A stretch of DNA of 64,000 nucleotides from an uncultured Pseudomonadota bacterium (lineage in GTDB: Bacteria; Pseudomonadota; Gammaproteobacteria; Burkholderiales; JALYOK01). The first letter of the stretch is position 1; the number at the start of each line of letters is the position of its first letter. This document shows positions 1 to 8,363 of this stretch, piece after piece. Location of the stretch: positions 172,213 through 236,212 of the forward strand of contig CADEHE010000006.1 of the NCBI GenBank assembly GCA_902826775.1, given 5' to 3'. Below the pieces are notes generated by a model. The model did not search any database and was not told the DNA's origin. It was given only the letters and a program-made list of their open reading frames with translations. A program made the position numbers and the translations under genes.

Positions 1-729
1 CTGCGTGTCGGGGCGCAAGTCTTGAATTTCATTGCCGGAGGCTTCCCGCAGCTCGTGCGCCGCGAGTGGGGCTGGGTGTGGTTGGCCGCGACGTTGTTTT
101 TTGGTCCGATGTTGGTATTAATTTTTTCACTGCAGGTCTACCCCGATTTCGCCTACACCGTGCTCGGCAGCGAGCAAGTGCAAGCCATGGAGCAGATGTA
201 CGATCCTGCCAGCCGCGTCATTGGCAAAGAGCGCGAAGCCGACTCCGATTTCACCATGTTTGCGTTTTACATCTGGAACAACGTCAAGATCGGCTTTCAG
301 ACCTTCGCCAGCGGCGTGTTGTTCGGCTTGGGGACGCTGTTTTTCTTGATCTACAACGGCACAGTCATCGGCGGCGCGGCGGGGTACTTGCACTACATCG
401 GCTACGGCAAAACGTTCTGGCCGTTTGTGGCGGGACACAGCGCACCGGAGTTGATCGCCATCGTCATCAGCGGCGCGGCCGGGCTAAAGATGGGGTGGGC
501 GCTGATTGCCCCTGGTCAGCTGCCGCGCGGACGCGCGCTGGCGGCGGTGGCGCAACCGGCGGTGCGCTTAATGCTGGGCGCGGCGGCGCTGTTCGTATTT
601 GCCGCCGTCATCGAGGGCTTTTGGTCGCCGCACACGTTTGTTCCGATCGAGTACAAGATCGGCCTCGGCATCGGTCTTTGGCTGGTGATCCTTACTTACC
701 TTGTCTTTGCGGGGCGCCGTGGGCACTAG
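1..729 (+). CDS. SpoIIM (stage II sporulation protein M) family membrane protein, 5' truncated
   Basis: The reading frame is open from the first base, so the gene starts outside the window; a TTG at 22 is the first possible internal start but is unlikely to be the real one. The visible part has at least four hydrophobic segments and the family's typical stretch around NVKIGFQTFASGVLFGLGT followed by LIYNGTVIGG. SpoIIM-like proteins are integral membrane proteins; outside spore formers they occur beside MoxR/DUF58 genes and their function is unknown. Family proteins are usually about 320 residues, so perhaps 80 N-terminal residues are missing. It is 70 bp upstream of the DUF4129 gene on the same strand and probably in one operon with it. 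Confidence 0.8.
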   Translation: MRVGAQVLNFIAGGFPQLVRREWGWVWLAATLFFGPMLVLIFSLQVYPDFAYTVLGSEQVQAMEQMYDPASRVIGKEREADSDFTMFAFYIWNNVKIGFQTFASGVLFGLGTLFFLIYNGTVIGGAAGYLHYIGYGKTFWPFVAGHSAPELIAIVISGAAGLKMGWALIAPGQLPRGRALAAVAQPAVRLMLGAAALFVFAAVIEGFWSPHTFVPIEYKIGLGIGLWLVILTYLVFAGRRGH

Positions 730-799
730 TTGTTGTGGCGCCGGCGTTCGCGTTAGCGCGCTGTGCTCGTTGCCATAGTGCGATCCCAAGGGCGATAGC

Positions 800-2308
800 A
801 TGCAACTCGATCAACTGACCTTGCGCCTACGTCCGCGCGGCCCGTGGGAGGCAATGGATTTGGGTACCGCGTTGCTGCGCGCCAATTGGAAACCCGTCTT
901 GCTGTCGTGGTTGGCGCTGGTGCTGCCCCTCGTCTTCGTCATCTATGCGCTAGGGCCAGCGCCTTCAGGTTGGGTGTGGGTCGTGGTGTGGTGGCTAAAG
1001 CCGCTGTTCGCGCGGGTGCCGTTGTTCGTTCTGAGTCGTGCCGTTTTTGGGGCGCCGCCGCGTTTACACGAAGTCATACGCGCGCTGCCAGCGCTGTTGC
1101 GCACAGGCGTATTCGCCGGACTCACCTATCTGCGGTTCGATCCGTGGCGTTCATTCAATATGCCGGTGCGTGTGCTGGAAGGCCTGCGCGGGCAAGAAGC
1201 CGGCGCGCGAGGGCGCTTGTTGCGCAAGCGCGCGGGGGGGCATGCATTCTGGTTGACGTTCGTATGCGCGATGTTCACCGTCGTATTTTCGCTGGCGCTG
1301 ATCGGTTTGGTAAACATGTTCACGCCCGATCCCACCGGTACCAGGGGCAACGAGGAAAGCCTGTGGCAGCTACTAAATCGAGGTGAGGAGAATCTGCCGC
1401 TGTGGCTCTACTATTTGAACGTGACTTTGGACTTCATCGCTTTTAGCGTTGTCGAGTTACTTTACGTGGCTTCTGGCTTTACGCTTTACCTCAATCGGCG
1501 CATGGTGCTCGAAGGGTGGGACATCGAAGTGGCCTTGCGTGCCTTGGCGGCGCGCGTGACGGCGCAGCAGGAAAAGCAGTCCTGGGCGGGAGCCGCGGCA
1601 GCGCTTGTCGCGATAGTGATGGCGGGAATGCTGGTGTACCCGCATGCCGGCATGGCGGTGGAGCCAAGTTCTAAAGAGGCTATCAAGAAGGTGCTGGCCG
1701 CGCCCGAGTTCGAACAATACGAGGAGGTCACCCGCTGGAAGTACATAGGCGAGGTGCGGCCGGATAAGCGAAAGCCGGAGCAGCCACGCTGGATTGACCG
1801 GGACTTCGTTGGCGTGGGTTTCGCTGAGATTATTCGCGCGCTCGCATGGCTGGCCTTGGCGGTAGTGATCGGCTTGGTCGTGTGGCGCATTTCGAGTTGG
1901 CGGGCAAGCGCTGACAAGGGCCAAGAGCGTGCGGCACCGCCGGCACCGGTACCGCGCCAAGGCAAGAGCAAAGCCGATGAAGTGCTGCCGCACGATATAG
2001 TGCAGGCGGTGCAACAAATGCTTGCGGCCGGTCGCGTGCGCGATGCGCTGGGCCTGCTCTACCGGGCTGCTGCGGCGCGGCTGGGCGCGCGCGCCAGCGA
2101 TACCGAGGCGGATTGTTTGGCGCGTGCGCGTTCGCGCGAGCAAGCAACACGCGCCTACGTCACGAACTTGGTGCGCGCGTGGCAGCGCGCCGCCTACGCG
2201 CATGAGGCCTCGCTCGATGCCGCGCACGCGTTGCTGCAAGAATGGCCGCGGCACTTTCCTGACGTGCAACCGGGTCCGCCCCCGGCAGCGCGCGCGGGAC
2301 GCGCATGA
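800..2308 (+). CDS. DUF4129 domain-containing membrane protein
   Basis: A 502-residue protein with hydrophobic segments near residues 34-52, 58-75, 150-172, 208-230 and 265-280, and another near 345-362. The C-terminal 90 residues (from about 400) look like DUF4129, a soluble helical domain found next to MoxR ATPases and transglutaminase-like proteins. The ATG at 800 is the first start after the SpoIIM stop. Its stop overlaps the next gene's start by four bases (ATGA), which indicates translational coupling. In this type of cluster the membrane proteins are thought to be clients or partners of the MoxR ATPase; no enzymatic activity is evident. Confidence 0.75.
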   Translation: MQLDQLTLRLRPRGPWEAMDLGTALLRANWKPVLLSWLALVLPLVFVIYALGPAPSGWVWVVVWWLKPLFARVPLFVLSRAVFGAPPRLHEVIRALPALLRTGVFAGLTYLRFDPWRSFNMPVRVLEGLRGQEAGARGRLLRKRAGGHAFWLTFVCAMFTVVFSLALIGLVNMFTPDPTGTRGNEESLWQLLNRGEENLPLWLYYLNVTLDFIAFSVVELLYVASGFTLYLNRRMVLEGWDIEVALRALAARVTAQQEKQSWAGAAAALVAIVMAGMLVYPHAGMAVEPSSKEAIKKVLAAPEFEQYEEVTRWKYIGEVRPDKRKPEQPRWIDRDFVGVGFAEIIRALAWLALAVVIGLVVWRISSWRASADKGQERAAPPAPVPRQGKSKADEVLPHDIVQAVQQMLAAGRVRDALGLLYRAAAARLGARASDTEADCLARARSREQATRAYVTNLVRAWQRAAYAHEASLDAAHALLQEWPRHFPDVQPGPPPAARAGRA

Positions 2309-3489
2309 ATCGCGCTGTCGGTATCGGTGTCCTGGTCATCATCGCGCTGGCGCTTGCGGTGCTGTTCCCGCGCTACTTCCAGCGCGTGACTGAGCGCGTG
2401 TACGTCGGCTACAAGGGCGAGGCGGCTCACAATCATCATCTTGCAGCGCAGCGCTTCTTGCAGCAGAAGGGTTTCGACGCGCAGAAATTGCGCCGGCTTG
2501 GGCAACTTGAGCAGCTGGACAGCGATGCAATGCTATTTTGGTCGCGCGTGCCATCGGAGGGGGAGCGCACACGCTTGCTTGACTGGGTCAGCCGTGGCGG
2601 ACATTTGCTTCTCGATACCCCGCAAAGCCAAGAGGCCTTGCTCAAGGACATCGGTGTAAAGCACTACTGGCCCGATGAGCCACGGAAAGATGCAGATGAC
2701 ACGACCCCTTCCAGGCGCACTGGTACCGAGAAGGCCAAACCGAAGCGGGCGGCCGGCGCTGCCACGTTGGTCTGCAGCGAGGGGCGCGTAAGCTGTTCAG
2801 AACCGCGCCTAGTCGTTGCTGGACAGCAAGAGTTCATGCTTGAAATCGATTTTGGAGCGCGTCTGACCCAAAGCGAAGAGCAGGCGCAGTCACAGTTTTT
2901 GCGTAGTGCGTGGGACGACTATGGCTATGTCATGCTCGAGCGTGCGTTTGGGCGCGGGCGCATTACAGTCTTGGCGAACGATCGCCATTTCTACAATGAG
3001 CTAATCGGTGATCACGATCACGCGGCGTGGCTGAGCTTTGTCGTCGGCGCGCAGCAGCGCCAAGTCTGGTTTGCCGACGTGCCGCTGGCAGCCTCACTTT
3101 GGGATTGGTTGCGCGAGCACGCGTGGCCAGTGTTGCTCGCCGCGGCGATTGTGATTGTGCTCGGGCTATGGCGTGCGGTGACGCGCTTCGGCCCGCTGCT
3201 GCCGGGGCAGGCGCCGGGCCGGCTGAGTTTCCGTGATCACCTCGTGGCATGCGGGCGTTTTCATTGGCGCCATGCCGCTGCGCATCATTTGCTGCATAAC
3301 GTGGAACAAGAAGCGCAGCGGCTCGAACTCGGCGCCAAGGCGCCGCCGCCGCGCCAAGCGACGGGCCGGCCTGGTGGCCGCGCGGCCGATGCGCCGGCGT
3401 TTGTGCAAGCGGTTAAGACGATGCAACAACGCTTGCACGCAGTACGGGAGAAGTCGCGCGCGGCCCGCAACCAGCGCAAGACCGGATAA
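2305..3489 (+). CDS. DUF4350 domain-containing protein
   Basis: A 394-residue protein with one N-terminal membrane segment (about residues 4-20), a long extracytoplasmic part and a second membrane segment near 275-293, followed by a basic, Ala/Arg-rich cytoplasmic tail. The domain between the two segments resembles DUF4350, which has a GATase-like fold (SRGGHLLLDTP in the early part, AFGRGRITVLANDRHFYN before the second membrane segment). DUF4350 proteins regularly sit between DUF4129 and MoxR genes, exactly as here. The start overlaps the upstream stop by four bases. The exact function is unknown. Confidence 0.75.
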   Translation: MNRAVGIGVLVIIALALAVLFPRYFQRVTERVYVGYKGEAAHNHHLAAQRFLQQKGFDAQKLRRLGQLEQLDSDAMLFWSRVPSEGERTRLLDWVSRGGHLLLDTPQSQEALLKDIGVKHYWPDEPRKDADDTTPSRRTGTEKAKPKRAAGAATLVCSEGRVSCSEPRLVVAGQQEFMLEIDFGARLTQSEEQAQSQFLRSAWDDYGYVMLERAFGRGRITVLANDRHFYNELIGDHDHAAWLSFVVGAQQRQVWFADVPLAASLWDWLREHAWPVLLAAAIVIVLGLWRAVTRFGPLLPGQAPGRLSFRDHLVACGRFHWRHAAAHHLLHNVEQEAQRLELGAKAPPPRQATGRPGGRAADAPAFVQAVKTMQQRLHAVREKSRAARNQRKTG

Positions 3490-3534
3490 TTTCACGCCAA
3501 TTCGAATGACTTTCTTGAGAAGTAGGGGAGATAG

Positions 3535-4524
3535 ATGACCGAACCCGTTTCGCTTTCGCTTCAAGAGGCCGCGCAGCGTGCGGCGCAGCACGTCGACTCA
3601 ATGAAGCAAGAGATCGGCAAAGCCTTGGTCGGACAGGAATCGGTAGTCGAGGAAGTTTTGATCGCGCTGCTGAGCGGTGGGCATGTCTTGATCGAGGGCG
3701 TGCCCGGGCTCGGCAAAACTTTGCTGGTGCAGGCGTTGGCGAAGACCTTTGCCGGGCACTTTGCCCGCATTCAATTCACGCCCGACTTGATGCCGGCGGA
3801 TGTGGTCGGCCACACTTGGATCGATCCGACCACGCGGCACTTCTCCGTGCGCAAGGGGCCGGTGTTCACTAATTTGTTGCTGGCGGACGAAATTAACCGC
3901 GCGCCGGCGAAGACGCAGGCCGCGCTGTTGGAGGTGATGCAGGAAGGCCAAGTCACGCTCGAGGGCGAAACGCACATCTTGCCGGCGCCGTTTATGGTCT
4001 TGGCGACACAGAACCCAATCGAACAAGAAGGCACTTACGCGCTGCCGGAAGCGCAGTTGGATCGTTTCTTGTTGAAGGTGCGCATCGACTTTCCGAGCGA
4101 GCAAGAAGAGATCGACTTGGTCAACACTGTCACCGCCAACCGCGTTGGCGACCGGCTCAATGTCTCTGCTGTGAATACCTTGATCGACGCGCGCGTGGCG
4201 GGGAAACTGAAAGAGATCACCGCCAACGTGCGCGTGGATCCGGCCGTGCTGGAGTACGCGGTGCGGGTGGCGCGCGCCACGCGCGAAACTAACGGCGTGC
4301 AGCAGGGCGCCGGGCCGCGCGGCAGCATATCCCTGGTCCGGGCCGCGCGCGGCGCAGCATTGATGGCCGGGCGCGAGTTTGTCGTGCCGGACGACATCAA
4401 ACGCGTGGCGCTGCCAGCGCTGCGCCATCGTGTTGTCCCAGCGCCGGAAGTGGAGATCGAAGGCGGCAGTAGCGACGATATCGTCAAAGGTGTGCTGCAG
4501 CGCGTGCCGGCGCCGCGCCAATAA
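3535..4524 (+). CDS. MoxR family AAA+ ATPase
   Basis: A 329-residue AAA+ protein. The Walker A motif GVPGLGKT is at residues 55-62, the Walker B motif LLLADEINRA around 114-123 and sensor 1 in ATQNP near 158. Length and motifs match the APE/RavA-like MoxR branch. MoxR ATPases act as chaperone-like ATPases that help assemble or activate von Willebrand factor A-domain partners, here most likely the DUF58 protein encoded 15 bp downstream. A purine-rich ribosome site (AGGGGAG) lies a few bases before the ATG. It is the cytosolic energy-using part of the five-gene cluster. Confidence 0.93.
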   Translation: MTEPVSLSLQEAAQRAAQHVDSMKQEIGKALVGQESVVEEVLIALLSGGHVLIEGVPGLGKTLLVQALAKTFAGHFARIQFTPDLMPADVVGHTWIDPTTRHFSVRKGPVFTNLLLADEINRAPAKTQAALLEVMQEGQVTLEGETHILPAPFMVLATQNPIEQEGTYALPEAQLDRFLLKVRIDFPSEQEEIDLVNTVTANRVGDRLNVSAVNTLIDARVAGKLKEITANVRVDPAVLEYAVRVARATRETNGVQQGAGPRGSISLVRAARGAALMAGREFVVPDDIKRVALPALRHRVVPAPEVEIEGGSSDDIVKGVLQRVPAPRQ

Positions 4525-4539
4525 CAACATACCGGCCGC

Positions 4540-5847
4540 ATGCTGATTCCAAGTCCGCGCTTGCTTATCGCCACCACGCTGTGGCTGGCGTTTGCTCTCG
4601 CCGCCAGCGTCTGGCCGGAGTGGATGGGGTCTTGGCTGAACTTGGGCGCCGTGCTCGCTTTCCTAGCTGGATTCGATTTGTATTCCGCCTGGCGCCAAGC
4701 GTTGCCACGGGCCGAACGCCATGTCGCCGGGTCATTGGCGCTCGGCGTGCGCGCGCCGGTGCGTCTGCGCTTTACCGCGCCACCCGGCAGGCCGGCGGCA
4801 TTGGAAGTGTTCGATCATCATCCGCCGCAAGCCAGCGCTGAGGGCATGCCTGCGCGCGTGGTGGTGCGCGCGGGCGAATGGACCGAAGGCAGCTATTGGT
4901 TGACACCCCTGCAGCGTGGCGCGCTCAACTTTGGCCATGTCGTGGCGCGCGTGAATTCGCCTTGGCGGCTGTGGCAGCGCCGCGTCAAGCTGGCGCAGCC
5001 GCAGTTGGTGCGCGTGTATCCGAACTTCGCGGCGGTGACCAAGTACACGCTGCTGGCGACCGACCATCGTTTGTCGCAGATCGGCATCTTGCAGCGCCGG
5101 CGGCGCGGCGAGGGGATGGAGTTTGATAGCTTGCGCGAGTACCGTCAGGGCGACAGCCTGCGCCGCATCGATTGGAAAGCCACCGCGCGCGCCGACAAAA
5201 TCATCGCGCGCGACTACCGCGACGAACGCGATCAGCAAGTGATGTTTTTGCTCGACTGCAGCCGCCGTATGAACGCCAAGGACGATGCGCTGACCCACTT
5301 CGATCACGCGATGAACGCGACCTTGTTGCTTGCCTACGTTGCACTGGCGCAAGGCGATGCGGTGGGGCTGGCGACGTTCGGTGGTGAAGTGCGCCGCGTG
5401 GCCCCGCGCAAATCGGGCGGCACGCTCAATCAACTGCTCAATACGGTATACGATTTGCAGCCGAGTCTGGCAGTGCCGGACTACTACAGCGCCGCACTCG
5501 ACTTGTTGCAGCGTGTGCGCAAACGTGCGCTGGTGGTTATAGTTTCCAACCTGCGCGATGAAGACGATAGCACCCTGCTGCCGGCGATCAAGCTGCTCAC
5601 CGATCGCCACTTGGTGCTGTTTGCCAACTTGCGCGAAATGGTGGTCGATGCGGTGGCTGAGGAGCCGGTGCGTGGTTTGTCGAGCGCACTCACTTACGCG
5701 GCGGCCATTGACTATCTGGCGCGCCGCCGCCGCGCCTTTCAGCGTCTGACGGGCTGTGGCGCGATCGCCATGGATGTTACGCCGGACAAGCTCGCGCTAG
5801 CGCTGGTGAATCAATACCTGGGCCTTAAATCCAGTGGCCAGCTTTGA
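4540..5847 (+). CDS. DUF58 domain-containing protein (VWA-like MoxR partner)
   Basis: A 435-residue protein with two N-terminal membrane segments (about residues 8-24 and 28-45) and a large soluble part. The DUF58 hallmark lies near residues 185-215: EFDSLREYRQGD followed by RRIDWKATAR. The following segment (QQVMFLLDCSRRM) resembles the MIDAS-like start of a von Willebrand A domain. Proteins of this type are coded beside MoxR in many bacteria and are regarded as MoxR substrates in envelope functions. It is the last gene of the operon; the convergent lipoprotein gene ends 12 bp further on. Confidence 0.9.
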   Translation: MLIPSPRLLIATTLWLAFALAASVWPEWMGSWLNLGAVLAFLAGFDLYSAWRQALPRAERHVAGSLALGVRAPVRLRFTAPPGRPAALEVFDHHPPQASAEGMPARVVVRAGEWTEGSYWLTPLQRGALNFGHVVARVNSPWRLWQRRVKLAQPQLVRVYPNFAAVTKYTLLATDHRLSQIGILQRRRRGEGMEFDSLREYRQGDSLRRIDWKATARADKIIARDYRDERDQQVMFLLDCSRRMNAKDDALTHFDHAMNATLLLAYVALAQGDAVGLATFGGEVRRVAPRKSGGTLNQLLNTVYDLQPSLAVPDYYSAALDLLQRVRKRALVVIVSNLRDEDDSTLLPAIKLLTDRHLVLFANLREMVVDAVAEEPVRGLSSALTYAAAIDYLARRRRAFQRLTGCGAIAMDVTPDKLALALVNQYLGLKSSGQL

Positions 5848-5859
5848 CGAACGCTGCCC

Positions 5860-6267
5860 TTACCACCAATACGGCTCCCAGTAGGGCGACGGATACCAGA
5901 ACCTGCCTCGGTAACGAGGACTAACAGGACCCCAGTATCCCCAAGGGCGATAGTACGGTCCATAGTAGTACGGGCGCCGTAACGCTTCTTCAAAGCGAGC
6001 CTGTTCCAGGTAAGTCGCCTGCATATAGTCGATGACCTTATCGGGCACGCCGCGCTGGCGCAAATCCGCTAACTGCGATGCCGGCAGTTCATAGACCGCG
6101 CGCGAGTCCTTCATAAGCTTGATAATGTCATCCGCGCTCTTGCCCTCTTGGCTCAGCTGCACGACTTGATCGGGCGCGGGTGGTTCCGGGCGCGGTTGAT
6201 TGAGCGTTGCGCACCCGCCCGCAAGCAGCAGGACGGTGGCGGCGAGTAGAATGAGCAATCGGTTCAT
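5860..6267 (-). CDS. Small lipoprotein with aromatic, proline-rich C-terminus
   Basis: From the ATG at 6267 the protein has 135 residues and begins with a classic lipoprotein signal ending in the lipobox LAGGC (Cys19). The open frame continues upstream to 6324, but that extension would bury the signal peptide. The middle part (about 35-90) is helical with Asp/Lys/Leu, including a short stretch like the hinge repeats of lipoproteins that read RGVPDKVIDYM; the last 35 residues are full of Tyr, Trp, Pro and Arg. I do not recognise a function. It is likely anchored in the outer membrane and ends convergently with the DUF58 gene. Confidence 0.75.
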   Translation of the reverse strand: MNRLLILLAATVLLLAGGCATLNQPRPEPPAPDQVVQLSQEGKSADDIIKLMKDSRAVYELPASQLADLRQRGVPDKVIDYMQATYLEQARFEEALRRPYYYGPYYRPWGYWGPVSPRYRGRFWYPSPYWEPYWW

Positions 6268-6588
6268 AGCATAAGCCCAGCGCTTTGAAATAATAAGACT
6301 GTGATTCTGCAGTAGTAGTTGCATGGTTCAATCGGCGAGCCATCTTAACGCCGCGGCGCGTTGCTTTGTTGACGCAAGTCAAGGCGCCCCGGAAGCTAGT
6401 AAGCGGTGACCGGGTTGGCGGAGCGAGGCGTGCGGATGACCCGGTATCATTGACGCCATTCGCATCGATCAGAGTAGTCGTGCCGCATGACGATTCAATG
6501 CTGACCGGTACGGCGCACATCGCGTTGCCGAGCTGCGAAATCCGGATGCTGTGCCAAACCGTAAATCAACCTGTGACAAGGAGAGATC

Positions 6589-7089
6589 ATGATCAAAGTA
6601 GGCGATAAATTGCCCGAAGCCACGTTGTATGAATTCAACGAAGTCGAAGCACCGGGTTGCGCCATCGGACCGATGCCGGTCAAGGTCAGCGAGGCCGCAG
6701 CCGGCAAGCGCATTGCGCTGTTCGCTTTGCCGGGCGCCTTCACGCCGACTTGCTCGGCCAAGCACGTGCCGGGCTACACGGCCCTGCACGATCAGCTGAA
6801 GGGCAAGGGCGTGGACGAAATTTGGTGCGTGTCAGTGAATGATGCCTTTGTCATGGGCGCCTGGGCGCGCGATCAAAAGACGCAAGGAAAGATGCGCATG
6901 CTCGGCGACGGTAGCGGCGATTTCACCAAGGCGTTGGGGCTGGAGTTCGATCTGTCCGCACGCGGCTTCGGCGTGCGCTCGCAGCGCTATTCCATGCTGG
7001 TGGAAAACGGCGTGGTCAAGAAACTTAACTTGGAAGCGCCGGGCAAATTCGAAGTGAGCGACGCGCAGACGTTGCTAAACCAAATGTAA
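6589..7089 (+). CDS. Peroxiredoxin, Prx5 type
   Basis: A 166-residue thiol peroxidase. The peroxidatic Cys55 lies in the motif PGAFTPTCSAKHVPGY, which is diagnostic for the Prx5/AHP1 group. These enzymes reduce hydrogen peroxide and alkyl hydroperoxides with glutathione, glutaredoxin or thioredoxin as electron donor, in the cytoplasm. Cys24 is a second cysteine, but not at the usual resolving position, so a 1-Cys cycle is possible. A good ribosome site (AAGGAG) stands about 8 bases before the ATG. The gene is monocistronic: a strong terminator follows at 7129-7156. Confidence 0.93.
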   Translation: MIKVGDKLPEATLYEFNEVEAPGCAIGPMPVKVSEAAAGKRIALFALPGAFTPTCSAKHVPGYTALHDQLKGKGVDEIWCVSVNDAFVMGAWARDQKTQGKMRMLGDGSGDFTKALGLEFDLSARGFGVRSQRYSMLVENGVVKKLNLEAPGKFEVSDAQTLLNQM

Positions 7090-7128
7090 GGACCGGCGCC
7101 GCGCTCGGCGTCAGTTCGCAAATTGCCG

Positions 7129-7156
7129 CGCCGCCCTCGAGGGCGGCGTTTTTTTT
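7129..7156 (+). terminator. Rho-independent terminator of the peroxiredoxin gene
   Basis: A perfect 8-bp GC stem (CGCCGCCC / GGGCGGCG) with a TCGA loop is followed by eight T residues. It begins 40 bp after the peroxiredoxin stop codon, in the correct orientation for that gene. Confidence 0.9.
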
Positions 7157-7474
7157 GGCCGACCCAAACTGATCCGGTGTTGCCCTCCTGATTTGAACGC
7201 GTCGGCCGATAGTACGAATGTACTGTCAGCGAATCGTTTTGCTGTAGCGTTAGCGAATAGTGTGCGCGGCGCGATGAATCTGTGACTTGTTACCGCTACT
7301 TTGTGCGCAACGGGAACAGTAAGTGAATTCGCAGCGAGCGAGAACAGAGAGGCGGACAACGATAGTTTCGATTGCAGTAAGTCAGGGCGCGACGCCGCGC
7401 TTCCCGTGAATAGGGGGGTGTGACGATGTACCGTTGCGGGGCGATGCGCGCGTCCTATAGTTAAAAGAGGATGT
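7157..7474. other. Intergenic stretch, no gene seen
   Basis: About 320 bp between the terminator and the alpha/beta hydrolase. No reading frame with family resemblance was found. A short palindrome with arms AGTAC and GTACT around GAAT lies at 7211-7224 and is unremarkable. The last part should hold the promoter of the hydrolase gene; I could not point to a convincing -35/-10 pair. Confidence 0.4.
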
Positions 7475-8353
7475 GTGCTGACCATGCGGCTGAACCTAGC
7501 AACAACAAAAAAACACCTCGCCACGGCACTGTTGCCGTTCGCGGCGCTCGGGTCCGCCGGCTGGAACTTTCTCGATCAGAAGCAGCGTGAGTTGATCTTC
7601 CGCCCGGAGTTGGATCAAAGCGCCGGGTTGGCGGTCGATCTGAACTATCAAGAACTGTGGATCCCGCTCGCGCGCAGCGCAGCGAACGGCGTCGCGAGCG
7701 CGATGCTGCACGCGTGGTGGCTACCCGCCGCGCGTGCCGATGCGCCGGTGATTTTGTTTCTGCATGGCGCGCGTTGGAGTTTGTACGGCAACGCCAACCG
7801 CATCGCTTATTGGCATGCACTGGGTTACGCGCTGCTGGCGATCGATTACCGCGGTTTCGGCAAAAGTCCGGGGACGTTGCCTACCGAAGCTAGCGTCTAC
7901 GAAGATGCGCAGTCGGCGTGGGCGTTCCTGCAGAGATTGCAGCCCGGCGTGACACGCCGCTTCGTGTATGGCCACTCGCTCGGCGGCGCTATCGCTATCG
8001 ACCTGGCCGCCAAGAACGACGATTTGGCCGGTGTAATCGTCGAATCGACATTTACCTCGATCCGCGATATGGCCAAAATCGTCGCTTCGCGCTGGTTGCC
8101 GTTGGGGCCGGTGGTGACGCATCGCTTCGATTCGCTGTCAAAAATCGCTTCGATCAACGCGCCGGTCTTATTCATTCACGGCACCGCTGACGAGGTGGTG
8201 CCGCATCAAATGAGCCTGCGCTTGCACGCCGCAGCGCGCGAGCCCAAGCGCTTGGCGATCTTCCCTGACGCTGGCCACGGCGATACTTGTTGGAAGGGCG
8301 ATGCAGCCTATCGCAGCGCCGTGCAGAAGTTCGTCGCTGAATCTGCCGCCTAG
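7475..8353 (+). CDS. Alpha/beta hydrolase (FrsA/BD-FAE-like), membrane-anchored or exported
   Basis: A 292-residue hydrolase starting at GTG 7475, or at ATG 7484 (three residues shorter); a purine-rich AAAAGAGG precedes the first. The catalytic triad can be placed: nucleophile Ser in GHSLGG near residue 168, Asp in HGTADEVVP near 236, His in DAGHGDT near 268, with the oxyanion loop FLHGARW near 94. The first 25 residues are basic then hydrophobic and may be a signal anchor. This layout matches the esterases often annotated as alpha/beta hydrolase of the Bem46 group. The substrate is not predictable from the sequence. Confidence 0.85.
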   Translation: MLTMRLNLATTKKHLATALLPFAALGSAGWNFLDQKQRELIFRPELDQSAGLAVDLNYQELWIPLARSAANGVASAMLHAWWLPAARADAPVILFLHGARWSLYGNANRIAYWHALGYALLAIDYRGFGKSPGTLPTEASVYEDAQSAWAFLQRLQPGVTRRFVYGHSLGGAIAIDLAAKNDDLAGVIVESTFTSIRDMAKIVASRWLPLGPVVTHRFDSLSKIASINAPVLFIHGTADEVVPHQMSLRLHAAAREPKRLAIFPDAGHGDTCWKGDAAYRSAVQKFVAESAA

Positions 8354-8363
8354 CGCGGGGCTA

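Noticed and set aside
66..818. A 250-codon frame overlapping the SpoIIM-like gene
   Set aside because: It reads Arg/His-rich sequence; the SpoIIM frame has membrane segments and family motifs.
3598..4530. A 310-codon open frame opposite the MoxR gene
   Set aside because: Shadow frame; the plus strand encodes an intact AAA+ ATPase with all motifs.
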